A DNA stretch of 64,000 nt from positions 2,790,001 through 2,854,000 of the forward strand of contig CP013614.1 in NCBI GenBank assembly GCA_001465115.1, in the 5' to 3' direction. Origin of the DNA: Enterococcus silesiacus. GTDB taxonomy: Bacteria; Bacillota; Bacilli; Lactobacillales; Enterococcaceae. Shown here in pieces: positions 46,931 through 57,972 of the stretch (positions within the stretch are counted from its first letter, which is position 1; each line of letters begins with the position of its first letter). The notes under the pieces are model-generated. The model was not told the origin of the DNA, did not search any database, and saw nothing but the letters and a program-made list of their open reading frames with translations. The position numbers were made by a program, and so were the translations under genes.

Positions 46931-46978
46931 TATTTATGGTACAACAAACAAATTGTTTTATTTATTGTACCATAAATA
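46931..46978. promoter_or_regulatory. Perfect 14-bp inverted repeat upstream of the TPR-DUF2971 gene
   Basis: Arms at 46931-46944 and 46965-46978 (TATTTATGGTACAA and its complement). It contains GTAC cores like the operator of the upstream antitoxin gene and lies 23 bp before the TPR start, so it could be an operator or an RNA hairpin between the two genes. Confidence 0.45.
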
Positions 46979-47086
46979 AAACAATTTGATAAATCAGTTT
47001 CATAGTATGACCTGACAGCATCTGTCTTAACAAGCATACTTTTTTATCAATCTTGTACTTGAATACCCCCATTCATCACTCATAAA

Positions 47087-47335
47087 TTAGGTGTCCTCGA
47101 AATCATCTTCCGACTCATTCTCCATTAGGTTGAATACATAATCTAATGTTCCAGTTCTTTGTAAATATAATTCTTCTTGTATTGCCTGCCATTCTCTTTT
47201 AGAGATCATAACAACACCGTCATTAGTACCGATTTGGGAATTAAGGGTTACTTCCAATTCTTTGTTGGAAGCCGCAATATCTTTTAAAACATTAAACATA
47301 TCTTTTATAAAATTCGTAGGGGTAATTACTTCCAT
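47087..47335 (-). CDS. YefM/Phd-family antitoxin, orphan
   Basis: An 82-residue antitoxin-like protein: MEVITPTNFIKDMFNVLKD at the N-terminus is the Phd/YefM DNA-binding fold, VVMISKREWQAIQEELYLQR is the classical second half, and an acidic tail (MENESEDDFEDT) follows. The ATG at 47335 has a GGAGG site. A YoeB/RelE toxin would be expected right after it, but none is there; the next gene is the TPR-DUF2971 protein. Either the toxin was lost or the downstream protein is the unconventional partner. Confidence 0.8.
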   Translation of the reverse strand: MEVITPTNFIKDMFNVLKDIAASNKELEVTLNSQIGTNDGVVMISKREWQAIQEELYLQRTGTLDYVFNLMENESEDDFEDT

Positions 47336-47350
47336 GTTTAACACCTCCAT

Positions 47351-47370
47351 GCGTACATATTAACGTACAT
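47351..47370 (-). promoter_or_regulatory. Putative autoregulatory operator of the YefM-like antitoxin
   Basis: Two TGTACG hexamers 12 bp apart just before the antitoxin ribosome binding site. YefM of E. coli recognises TGTACA cores, as I recall, so the spacing and sequence fit self-repression. Confidence 0.45.
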
Positions 47371-47498
47371 CCATTTTTTTCAAGCTTTCTCTCATAAATA
47401 TAACGATTTTATGTATTTTCAGCTGATTAAAAAGGATATCATTTGCCACTTTCTCAATAAAAAAACCAGCTCATCATTTCTGATAGCTGGTTCCAATT

Positions 47499-48326
47499 CT
47501 ATTCGTCAAAATAATTCCCAGGAACTACATTGATCGTTTTCGTCCGTGTATCCACATCTTCTACATAAAGCAATGACGTATAATCTTCGATCGCACGTTG
47601 TCCTTTAAATTTAGATTCCGCAAACACTGTGATCCCAACAAGCTCTGCCTCAAATTCTTCGATCAGGCTCTTCATTCCGTTAACGGTTCCGCCGCCTTTC
47701 ATGAAGTCATCCACGACTAGCACTCTTGAACCACGTTTTAAGCTGCGTTTTGATAATTCCATTTTTTCGATTCGTTCAGATGAACCAGAAACGTAATTCA
47801 CACTAACAGTTGAGCCTTCAGTGATTTTTGAATCACGACGCACGATGACAAACGGCACATTCAAGTAATACGAAACCGCTTGAGCGATCGGTACCCCTTT
47901 TGTCGCCACTGTCATAACAGCATCGATTTTTTCACCTAAATATTTAGAAGCAATGATTCTCCCAACTTGGCGCAATAATTCTGGCTGTCCCAATAAATCA
48001 GAAAGATAGACATATCCTCCTGGCAACAGACGATCTTGTTCTGATAAACGTTCACACAAAGCCAATACCAATTCTTTTGATTCCTCAAAGGGAATTTCCG
48101 GGATAAAACGCACACCACCGGCTGCTCCTGGAATTGTTTCAAGAATTCCTGTACCTCGTTGCTTAAATGTTTTTTTAATGATCGCTAAATCTTCACTGAT
48201 CGATGATTTAGCTGATTTATAGCGCTGTGCAAAATGGGTCAAAGAAACCAATGTATGGGGATGATCCAACAAGTACTGTGTCATATCAATCAATCGTTCG
48301 CTTCTCCGAATTTTAGAATCTGTCAC
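47499..48326 (-). CDS. purR: Purine operon regulator PurR, Firmicute type
   Basis: A 275-residue regulator with an N-terminal winged helix (RSERLIDMTQYLL, then YKSAKSSISEDLAIIKK) and a phosphoribosyltransferase-like domain holding the PRPP loop VLVVDDFMKGGGT. It represses or activates purine genes according to PRPP level. GTG start after GAGGAG. In related genomes it lies between adcB and glmU; here its left neighbour is about 7.5 kb of accessory DNA. A terminator separates it from adcB. Confidence 0.93.
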   Translation of the reverse strand: MTDSKIRRSERLIDMTQYLLDHPHTLVSLTHFAQRYKSAKSSISEDLAIIKKTFKQRGTGILETIPGAAGGVRFIPEIPFEESKELVLALCERLSEQDRLLPGGYVYLSDLLGQPELLRQVGRIIASKYLGEKIDAVMTVATKGVPIAQAVSYYLNVPFVIVRRDSKITEGSTVSVNYVSGSSERIEKMELSKRSLKRGSRVLVVDDFMKGGGTVNGMKSLIEEFEAELVGITVFAESKFKGQRAIEDYTSLLYVEDVDTRTKTINVVPGNYFDE

Positions 48327-48351
48327 TTCTTCTCCTCTTTCCTTTAAGGTT

Positions 48352-48402
48352 TATTATTCGTTTGAATAATGATTATCCCTTATTTTTTATAGGTTCGTTA
48401 TT
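48352..48402 (-). promoter_or_regulatory. Possible PurBox pair upstream of purR
   Basis: On the minus strand the region has AATAACGAACCT and, about 40 bp later, CAAACGAATAAT. Both contain the CGAA core of the PurBox consensus (AWWWCCGAACWWT) with mismatches. Autoregulation would be usual for PurR, but the match is imperfect. Confidence 0.3.
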
Positions 48403-48536
48403 CATTATTTTTCAACAAGTAAAATAAATGATACTTCCTCATAATCTATCGTTCCCTATTATAGGGTGTTTTGCAAAAAAAATCGAGCATTTTTTGAAAA
48501 AAACGAAAAATAGTTCGCAATTTAAGAAACAAAAAA

Positions 48537-48572
48537 GAAGATAAGGAAAAAAACTTTCGTTTTTCCCTTATC
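48537..48572 (-). terminator. Terminator after adcB
   Basis: AGATAAGG and CCTTATCT arms, with inner AAAAAC/GTTTTT pairing, 15 bp beyond the adcB stop, followed on the minus strand by TCTTTTTTG. Confidence 0.8.
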
Positions 48573-48586
48573 TCCAGCTACCTTAT

Positions 48587-49435
48587 TTACGTTTCTCTTT
48601 GACTCATTTTCTTATTTCGTTGCATCGTTACAACTAATTTTCGGACGATACTGACAAGAATAAATAATGCGATAAAAATCAATGTGATGCTGGCACTTGG
48701 CGGTGTTTCTAAATAATAAGACCCCGTCAATCCTGTTAGCATGCCAATCAATCCCATGATAACACTAATAATAATGACCGTATTAAATCCTTTACCAATG
48801 CGCATCCCGATTGCAGCCGGTAAAACCATGATCGCTGATATCAATAACGCGCCCGCAATTGGGATCATTACAGCGATTGCTACACCTGTGATCACGTTGA
48901 ACAGCATCGACATCCAGTGAATGGGTAATCCGTCCACATGGGCTGTATCTTCATCAAAGGTCAACACATACATCGGACGTTTGAATAAGACAAACAAAAT
49001 CACTAATACTACAAATAGAACCGCCAAAATAACGACCTGCTGCCATGTGATCGTCACGATCGAGCCAAATAGATACGACTGGATACTGGCCGCTGAATTT
49101 CCTCCGCTGAGGTTCATCAGCACCAAAGCTAAAGCTAAGCCACCGGACATTAAAATCGCAATCGAAATTTCCGAATACGTACTATAGATCATTCGTAGAT
49201 ATTCTAAAATAATAGCGGCAATGATCACGACAACCAGTGTCATGATATCTGGATTCCAATTTAAGAAGAATCCTAAAGCAACTCCAGCGAGTGATACATG
49301 AGAAAGAGTATCCGCCATTAAAGATTGTCTTCTGATCACAAGAAACACACCTAACATTGGTGCAATAACCGAAATAAAGGTTGCAGCTAAGAAGGCTTTT
49401 CTCATGAACTCATATGAAAGCATCTCCAAAATCAT
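48587..49435 (-). CDS. adcB: Zinc ABC transporter permease
   Basis: A 282-residue ABC-3 family membrane subunit with about eight hydrophobic segments. LVIRRQSLMADTLSHVSLAG and PIAGALLISAIMVLPAA are family signatures. It should work with AdcA and AdcC, yet lies 8.5 kb from adcC. The frame starts at 49435 (MILEMLSYEF) after an AAGGAGG site. The older start is probably the internal ATG (MLSYEFMRK), which lies in a 24-bp sequence also found at the 3' end of adcC. Upstream is a separate Zur box, so it keeps zinc control although split from its operon. Confidence 0.92.
   Translation of the reverse strand: MILEMLSYEFMRKAFLAATFISVIAPMLGVFLVIRRQSLMADTLSHVSLAGVALGFFLNWNPDIMTLVVVIIAAIILEYLRMIYSTYSEISIAILMSGGLALALVLMNLSGGNSAASIQSYLFGSIVTITWQQVVILAVLFVVLVILFVLFKRPMYVLTFDEDTAHVDGLPIHWMSMLFNVITGVAIAVMIPIAGALLISAIMVLPAAIGMRIGKGFNTVIIISVIMGLIGMLTGLTGSYYLETPPSASITLIFIALFILVSIVRKLVVTMQRNKKMSQRET
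49405..49428. repeat. 24-bp direct repeat, adcB copy (left boundary of the inserted segment)
   Basis: Identical over 24 bases to 57985-58008 (begins TGAACTCATATG, ends AGCATCTCCA on the plus strand). In this copy it covers codons near the start of adcB. In an uninterrupted adcC-adcB pair one copy would hold both the adcC stop and the adcB start. Confidence 0.85.
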
Positions 49436-49540
49436 TTTCCTCCTTGTTACATAAAGCTTTAGAAGCCTATTATATTTTGTGGGAACAGTCGTGAGAACAC
49501 TAAGGTCTCTTTTCCTGCACCATTACGTTTTAATAACTCA

Positions 49541-49559
49541 AATCGTAAGAGTTACGATT
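49541..49559 (-). promoter_or_regulatory. Zur box upstream of adcB
   Basis: AATCGTAAGAGTTACGATT is a perfect 8-3-8 palindrome like the Zur box of the adcA promoter. The flanking base sequence is also similar: on the minus strand CTTGCTACTTAATCGTAA here and CTTGCTACTAAATCGTAA before adcA. About 105 bases of leader separate it from the adcB start. Confidence 0.85.
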
Positions 49560-49794
49560 AAGTAGCAAGATATACTTTAGCATTATAAAAACAACTAGTC
49601 AAGAGAATTATTCTAAATAATCTGATCTACCCTTTTTACCACTTCTACATCTTCATTTGACTATAAAGGTAATTCGAAACTTTGGTGTATTGCTCTAAAT
49701 TTTGTTCACATCCAACCTTGCTTTAGAAAGATTCCATCATATAAATTCATATCAATATTGTGCTTTCTCAAAATCTCAATTCAGTAGAAACACG

Positions 49795-51072
49795 CTACTT
49801 TAAGCTATCCTTTCGTATCAGTCTTACGAATTTTTTCATTGCTAAATACATTTTTGTCTTCAAACTGCTTGTGTAGAATTTAAACTCTCCTATAAGTTCG
49901 ACTGCGTATCCGTTAAAAGCTTCTTTAAACTTAAGAACACCATCACTGCCATCGAAGTTTCCTTCTATCCCATAAAAATTATATAAAGGAATGTTATTTT
50001 CCGCTGTATATTTAAGCATTTCATCTTGTATCAAAAAAGGAGCATACATATTTTTATACTGCTCAACTGTTCCAGAAAACAAGTATACAACTTCATGAGG
50101 GCATATTAAAAATAGCGCACATGCCAAAATAATTGTATTATTAACGTTTTTTTGCTGGATAAGTAACGCTTCAGCGATTCTTTTTTCGTATGTTACTTTT
50201 TGCGATAACAATTCCTTTTTTTGATTCGCTTTTTTCTTATAACCTTTCTTCAATTTATTATCGTGTTCATCCAAATATGAATTCAGGTCTTTGATTTTTT
50301 TCGATAATTTATCCTTTTTTTGAAGTAAACCATCCAAGTAATTTTGTATATTTAGTTCAGCAATTAAAAATTTTGCTTGGTCTCCATAAATTTTATATAC
50401 TTGTTCATAATATAAAAGAGATTTATCATGAAAATTTCTTCTTTCGCTAGTTTCTTCTGTAATTTTTTTGAACATGGATAATTCACTATAATCTAAGTTT
50501 CTTACTTTGATGCCAAACTGATTCGTTTTTTTCAGACTATAAACAGCTTCCTTATTGTAAGTTTTTGCTAGTTCTTTATAAGAAAATCCTTTAATATCTT
50601 TTGCATAAATCCAAAAAGGATTTCCGTTATCATTAAATCCTCTCTTCGCAGGTTCATAGTCGAATCCTTCTTCTGAAAAAAATTGAACTGCTTTATTATC
50701 AATTTCTCCAATCTGATTTCCTACGTTGTCAAACATTCCATGTCTAATATTTGGTTGGATTATCATATATATTCCATTATTTTTTTTTACAAATTTTTTC
50801 ATACCTGATATGAATACTTTAAAATTATTCTCTTCACTAGGCATCTCAAATCCAGAAATATTATACTCAAAACCAACTCTTAGTTTCAGTCTTGTTGCTA
50901 CAGCTGCATAAACAACTTTGCCACACTGATCTTTTAATCCTACAAAAAATACTGATTGTCCTCTAGTTTTCTTTAAATCAGCCATTTCTATTGTTTGTAA
51001 ATAATTTCCTTTTTTTGTTTTTTCCGTATACTCCACAAATTCTTTTCTACTTATCTCATCACTAAAATGCAT
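49795..51072 (-). CDS. FemAB-family peptidoglycan bridge aminoacyltransferase
   Basis: A 425-residue Fem protein that would use aminoacyl-tRNA to extend the interpeptide bridge on lipid II. Two GNAT-like subdomains are present: YAAVATRLKLRVGFEYNISG in the first, and LFSGTVEQYKNMYAPFLIQD with LYNFYGIEGNFDGSDGVLKF in the second. A Lys-rich coiled-coil arm (about 260-310, LDGLLQKKDKLSKKIKDLNS) is inserted between, as in FemA/FemX. It is more AT-rich than its neighbours and lies inside the segment between adcC and adcB. The amino acid added is unknown; a chromosomal bridge enzyme should exist elsewhere. Confidence 0.85.
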   Translation of the reverse strand: MHFSDEISRKEFVEYTEKTKKGNYLQTIEMADLKKTRGQSVFFVGLKDQCGKVVYAAVATRLKLRVGFEYNISGFEMPSEENNFKVFISGMKKFVKKNNGIYMIIQPNIRHGMFDNVGNQIGEIDNKAVQFFSEEGFDYEPAKRGFNDNGNPFWIYAKDIKGFSYKELAKTYNKEAVYSLKKTNQFGIKVRNLDYSELSMFKKITEETSERRNFHDKSLLYYEQVYKIYGDQAKFLIAELNIQNYLDGLLQKKDKLSKKIKDLNSYLDEHDNKLKKGYKKKANQKKELLSQKVTYEKRIAEALLIQQKNVNNTIILACALFLICPHEVVYLFSGTVEQYKNMYAPFLIQDEMLKYTAENNIPLYNFYGIEGNFDGSDGVLKFKEAFNGYAVELIGEFKFYTSSLKTKMYLAMKKFVRLIRKDSLK

Positions 51073-51230
51073 AAAAATTCCCCCAAGACATGTCTTTACT
51101 TCATCTTAAGAGTGTGCAAAAAACGATAGATAGTTTCAATTATTTAATTATTTTTACCTATTTTTCATTTAATAATATAATCATATCTTTTAGTCATGTA
51201 TTTAACCTTATTATAGACTAAATATAAAAG

Positions 51231-51476
51231 ATACAGACAATAAAGAAAATATGGAAACAAATAGCCCAAAATGATAACAACAACTTAGAAAATTACCTTC
51301 TAGAAGATAATGGAAGCTCTCAACAACCACCCGTCTCAACCTTTGAAACAGGTAAGGCGGATACAGATGCAAATAATTCAACTATTGATAATGCATCGAC
51401 AGCACAGGGAACCTCTTTTGGTTCACGAGAAGAAGACGTTGCTTATTCTAGAAAACTTAGTACCTTGATAAATTAG
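51231..51476 (+). pseudogene. C-terminal fragment of an unidentified gene
   Basis: The plus strand is open for over 75 codons to a TAG at 51474-51476, preceded by an in-frame stop and without a start and ribosome binding site. The translation is protein-like: a basic amphipathic start (IKKIWKQIAQNDNNN), then a Ser/Thr/Asp-rich tail ending VAYSRKLSTLIN. I read it as the tail of a lost surface or membrane protein. The rest of the 51073-51597 gap is AT-rich and empty. Confidence 0.4.
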
Positions 51477-51597
51477 CAGGCGACCAAGCGCTAATACATT
51501 TACTACAAAATACTGATTCAAAAATAAAATAACCTTTATTAACAAAAAACAAAAAAAGTTGTATGATGATACTATCTGAACATTTGGAGGTATTTTT

Positions 51598-52320
51598 GTG
51601 GAGCTAGATATTATTACTAAAGGAAAACAGCTTTCTGAAAATGAAAAGCAGATCCTTTCCTATTTGATTACAAATATAGAACTACTTGATGGTGTATCGT
51701 TGCGAAAAATTGCCACCGAAACCTATACTTCACCTGCAACCATTGTACGTTTGGCCCAAAAATTGGACTTTTCAGGATACACTGAGCTTTTTTATTACTT
51801 AAAAAATAGCCAGCCTAATACCCAGATGACCTCAAAAGCTACGATTGATTATCATATTGATACGCAAAGAATTGAAGCCTCAATCAAAGAAATGAAAACT
51901 ATTTACGTAAAAAACAAAGACAAATTTATTACTATCTACGCAACTGGTTTTTCTAGTATCATAGCAGAATATCTCTACAAAAAATTATTAGTCAATGGAA
52001 TCAAAACCTTATTTGTTAGCGCTTCAGATTCTGCCGGAATCATTAACAATAACATCGACAACATCAGTATGTTAATAACTATTTCTAAATCAGGCGAGAC
52101 CCAAAAAGTTATTGAGAAGATGACTCATTCAAAAGAAAACAATATTCCGATTATTTTGTTTACCGGCAATGGACAGCATCGGGCAAATGCTCTGGCATCA
52201 CTTGTTTTTGAAGTAGAAGATGAACGACCACTTGATAGTCAAAATACCCATTATAATAGTTTTTTTGGAAAACTATTATTGCTGATGGAGTACATCGTAG
52301 AAGAGTTCGTCCGGGATTAA
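51598..52320 (+). CDS. RpiR/MurR-family regulator
   Basis: A 240-residue regulator: N-terminal RpiR helix-turn-helix (GVSLRKIATETYTSPATIVR) and a C-terminal SIS sugar-phosphate domain (IYATGFSSIIAEYLYKKL, ITISKSGETQKV). GTG start after GGAGG. It is convergent with the PTS-GH4-gnd-kinase operon. RpiR proteins commonly sense sugar phosphates such as 6-phosphogluconate or glucosamine phosphates, so it is the likely regulator of that operon, acting at the TGAAA-N4-TTTCA sites near 57.8 kb. Confidence 0.85.
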   Translation: MELDIITKGKQLSENEKQILSYLITNIELLDGVSLRKIATETYTSPATIVRLAQKLDFSGYTELFYYLKNSQPNTQMTSKATIDYHIDTQRIEASIKEMKTIYVKNKDKFITIYATGFSSIIAEYLYKKLLVNGIKTLFVSASDSAGIINNNIDNISMLITISKSGETQKVIEKMTHSKENNIPIILFTGNGQHRANALASLVFEVEDERPLDSQNTHYNSFFGKLLLLMEYIVEEFVRD

Positions 52321-52358
52321 GCTGATTTGTTTTTTAGATTATTGGCACCCAAAATAAT

Positions 52359-52391
52359 GCCGATAAAAATGAAAAAACCATTTTTATCGGC
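52359..52391. terminator. Hairpin between the RpiR gene and the kinase operon
   Basis: GCCGATAAAAATG pairs with CATTTTTATCGGC with slight loop ambiguity. It lies between convergent genes and probably ends both, although external T runs are poor. Confidence 0.6.
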
Positions 52392-52412
52392 AAATTAGTC
52401 TCTTAAACTTCC

Positions 52413-53804
52413 CTAAGCAAAGTAATCGTTAAATAAACGGTTATACTCTACTTGTTGTTTTTCATCACTAATAATTTCTTTAACGGGCACTTCCTGTACC
52501 TGATTTGAGCCATAAATTAAATAGTATAAGCCAAAAATCGGTTCATTGAAGGCTGATAACCAACACTTGGCATCAAGTATATTAGCTGTCATTTCGCATA
52601 ACATTTCCGTTTTAAAAAAGCCACCACTCAATGAGAACTCGCTTACGTCTCCGAGCATTTCTTTTAATATTTTTAGATTCATCAATACCCCTTCGACAAC
52701 TGCTCGAGAAAGATCTGCCTGAGTATGAGTAATTGAAAAATTTTTAAAATGCGCCCGCTTATTTGTTGACCAAAAAGGGGCTCGTTCCCCGTTGATATAA
52801 GGAAAAAAACGTAAGCCATTAGCGCCGATAGGCGAAGCTTGGATTTTAGCTGTTAAGGTTTCATAAAAAGTCTTTGGATCATCCGTCAGAATGTTACTTG
52901 CCCACTCTAACACGCATCCACCATTATTTGAGGGTGCACCAATTACATAGTAATTCTCATTTAGGTAGTAACAAAAATTTTGCTTATTTGCATCAAAACG
53001 CTTTTCACTAGTTATTTTCCGAACGGCAGCACTAGTACCAATCGTTAAACTATTTGGTATCCCAGTCGCCATATAGCCCGCATAAGCCGCTAAACAACCA
53101 TCACTTGCGCCAATAACTACCTCAGTCTCTTCCGATAGTTTGAGATTTTCTGCAACGTCTTTTAAGATCGGTAGAGAAGCTGTTGTATCAGCCAATTCGC
53201 CCAATTGATTTTCATGAATGTCCAAGTAATTTAAAATTTCTTTATCCCAGTTCAATTCACTCAAATTTAATAAGCCTGTTGCTGATGCCGTTGCATAATC
53301 AATCAAGTAGTTTCCTGTAAAAACCTGCATAACTAGCTCTTTCAGCCCATACCACTTCGTCGTACTTGGGTACAGGCTTTGTCGTTGAAAATGAAGTAGT
53401 TTCGCAAACGGTGACATAAAATGATTCGGTGTTCCCGTTTTCAAATAGAACTTCTGAGCTAGCGGACTTTCTTTAACTATTTCGATCGTTGCTTCCGCTT
53501 GTGAATCAGACCAAATAAATATTTTCTCATGAAGCGTTAACGGATGAGTTACTGGCATCAAGCTATGCATGGCAACGCTAAAACTGATTTTTCGTACCTG
53601 TTGCAGAAACCTTGGCGATATTTCTTTGATAGCTAGATAAATTACATTGATAATTTCACCTGAGAGCTGGTAGTTTGAGCCATCGCTGTCATTGTATGTT
53701 TTAATCCCATAAGCCTTTTGATACAGCAATTTATGTTGTTTAATAATCCCTATTTTAATTGCGGTTGTACCGATATCAATAGCTAACAAGCCATCGTTCA
53801 TCAT
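52413..53804 (-). CDS. FGGY-family carbohydrate kinase, probably gluconate kinase
   Basis: A 463-residue FGGY kinase. LAIDIGTTAIKIGI is the phosphate-1 motif, SLTIGTSAAVRK and EVVIGASDGCLAAYAG are ATPase-fold blocks, and FSLSGGFFKTEML is the adenosine motif. FPYINGERAPFW is typical of the gluconate/xylulose branch. Its ATG overlaps the stop of the 6-phosphogluconate dehydrogenase gene (ATGA), which strongly suggests gluconate as substrate, as in gntK-gntZ operons. Confidence 0.82.
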   Translation of the reverse strand: MMNDGLLAIDIGTTAIKIGIIKQHKLLYQKAYGIKTYNDSDGSNYQLSGEIINVIYLAIKEISPRFLQQVRKISFSVAMHSLMPVTHPLTLHEKIFIWSDSQAEATIEIVKESPLAQKFYLKTGTPNHFMSPFAKLLHFQRQSLYPSTTKWYGLKELVMQVFTGNYLIDYATASATGLLNLSELNWDKEILNYLDIHENQLGELADTTASLPILKDVAENLKLSEETEVVIGASDGCLAAYAGYMATGIPNSLTIGTSAAVRKITSEKRFDANKQNFCYYLNENYYVIGAPSNNGGCVLEWASNILTDDPKTFYETLTAKIQASPIGANGLRFFPYINGERAPFWSTNKRAHFKNFSITHTQADLSRAVVEGVLMNLKILKEMLGDVSEFSLSGGFFKTEMLCEMTANILDAKCWLSAFNEPIFGLYYLIYGSNQVQEVPVKEIISDEKQQVEYNRLFNDYFA

Positions 53805-54706
53805 GACTCTTCCTTCACAAATGCATGACCACCAAACTGATTTCTCAATAAAGCGATCACTTTTTCATTTATTTTCTCATTGTCACTTGATGAATAGCGT
53901 GTCATTAACGATTGCGTAATGACTGGGATTGCTAAATTTAAGCGTAAGGCTTCTTCGACCGTCCATTTTCCTTCACCAGAAGATGGCACGATCCCTGCAA
54001 TCATTGAAAAATCGGTCGTTTCCTTAAATAGATTTTCAGTCAATTCCATCAACCAAGAACGAATAACTGAACCATGATTAAACACTTTGGCTACTTCTCC
54101 TAATTGGTAGTCATAAGGGCTGTGATGTAATACGTTAAATCCTTCACCAATCGACTGCATAATGCCGTATTCGATGCCATTATGCACCATTTTTAAGTAA
54201 TGACCACTACCAGCTGGGCCACAATAGAGGTAACCATTCTCTACACATAAATCAGCAAATAAATCCTCAAGCTCTTTAAAGATCATCTCTGCTCCGCCAA
54301 CCATCATACAAGCCCCAGTTCGAGCGCCTTCCATTCCTCCTGAAGTACCCACATCTAAAAAGTGAATCCCTTTTGTCTGACAATACTCAAAATTCTGTTT
54401 GCTGTCTAGGTACTTTGAATTCCCTGCGTCTATGATAATATCGCCTAGTACCAATTTCTCACAGCATGCCTTGATCATGTGATTCGTCGTTTCACCCGCA
54501 GGCAACATAATCCAAACAATTCCGCGACTCTTTTTTTCTGAAAATAATGCATCTATATTTGAATAAAATGCCCCATACTGCTTCTCAAATTCTGATTTCA
54601 CTTGCTGGTTTAGATCCATACCAGAAAGCTGATACCCTTCTTTTTGGCTCAAATTTTCAGCAATACCTAACCCCATTTTACCTAAACCAATTAATGCTAC
54701 ATCCAT
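53801..54706 (-). CDS. 6-phosphogluconate dehydrogenase, short NAD-type
   Basis: A 301-residue decarboxylating dehydrogenase of the short form (GntZ/YqeC type; long forms have about 470 residues). DVALIGLGKMGLGIAENL is the Rossmann motif. DVGTSGGMEGARTGACMMVG and GHYLKMVHNGIEYGIMQ carry the substrate and catalytic Lys/Asn. It makes ribulose-5-phosphate from 6-phosphogluconate. GAGGAGG precedes the ATG. It overlaps the kinase by 4 bp and is separated from the GH4 gene by a hairpin. Confidence 0.88.
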   Translation of the reverse strand: MDVALIGLGKMGLGIAENLSQKEGYQLSGMDLNQQVKSEFEKQYGAFYSNIDALFSEKKSRGIVWIMLPAGETTNHMIKACCEKLVLGDIIIDAGNSKYLDSKQNFEYCQTKGIHFLDVGTSGGMEGARTGACMMVGGAEMIFKELEDLFADLCVENGYLYCGPAGSGHYLKMVHNGIEYGIMQSIGEGFNVLHHSPYDYQLGEVAKVFNHGSVIRSWLMELTENLFKETTDFSMIAGIVPSSGEGKWTVEEALRLNLAIPVITQSLMTRYSSSDNEKINEKVIALLRNQFGGHAFVKEES

Positions 54707-54726
54707 ACGAAATCCTCCTCATTTTA

Positions 54727-54760
54727 AAAGGGTACCTCAGGAAAACCAGAAGTACCCTTC
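54727..54760 (-). terminator. Intra-operon hairpin between the GH4 gene and gnd
   Basis: AAGGGTAC and GTACCCTT arms with a 16-base loop followed by TTTT on the minus strand. It would lower expression of the gluconate genes relative to the PTS and hydrolase. Confidence 0.65.
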
Positions 54761-54770
54761 GCTTTAAAAT

Positions 54771-57724
<2,954 letters not shown>

Positions 57725-57757
57725 TGTGTAATCTCCTTTTTTTAATTTTGTAACCCT

Positions 57758-57835
57758 ATTATATGAAACCTCTTTCAAAAGATATATAGTATGCGCTTAC
57801 TTATAAACGTATTTCAAAAGTTGAAACATATTTCA
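57758..57835 (-). promoter_or_regulatory. Promoter, cre site and paired operators of the PTS-GH4-gnd-kinase operon
   Basis: On the minus strand TATAAT lies at 57763-57758. TGAAACCTCTTTCA (57764-57777) and TGAAACATATTTCA (57822-57835) are two near-identical palindromes with centres 58 bp apart, good candidates for RpiR binding. AGTAAGCGCATACT (57801-57788) between them misses the cre consensus by one base. The -35 is weak, which suits activation or a repression loop. Confidence 0.6.
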
Positions 57836-57870
57836 TGAAGCATAGTCGTTTTTTAATTATGTAAAACAAA

Positions 57871-57898
57871 AAAACTTGTGGAAATTTCCACAAGTTTT
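57871..57898 (-). terminator. Terminator after adcC
   Basis: A perfect 28-base palindrome (AAAACTTGTGGAAA and its complement) followed on the minus strand by TTTGTTTT, 75 bp past the adcC stop. It ends the adcA-adcC transcript before the inserted operon. Confidence 0.8.
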
Positions 57899-57972
57899 AG
57901 GACGCTATTTTTTCAGCACAATAGAAATTAAATACCTCTGCATAATTCATTTAAACAGTATACTGGCACATT

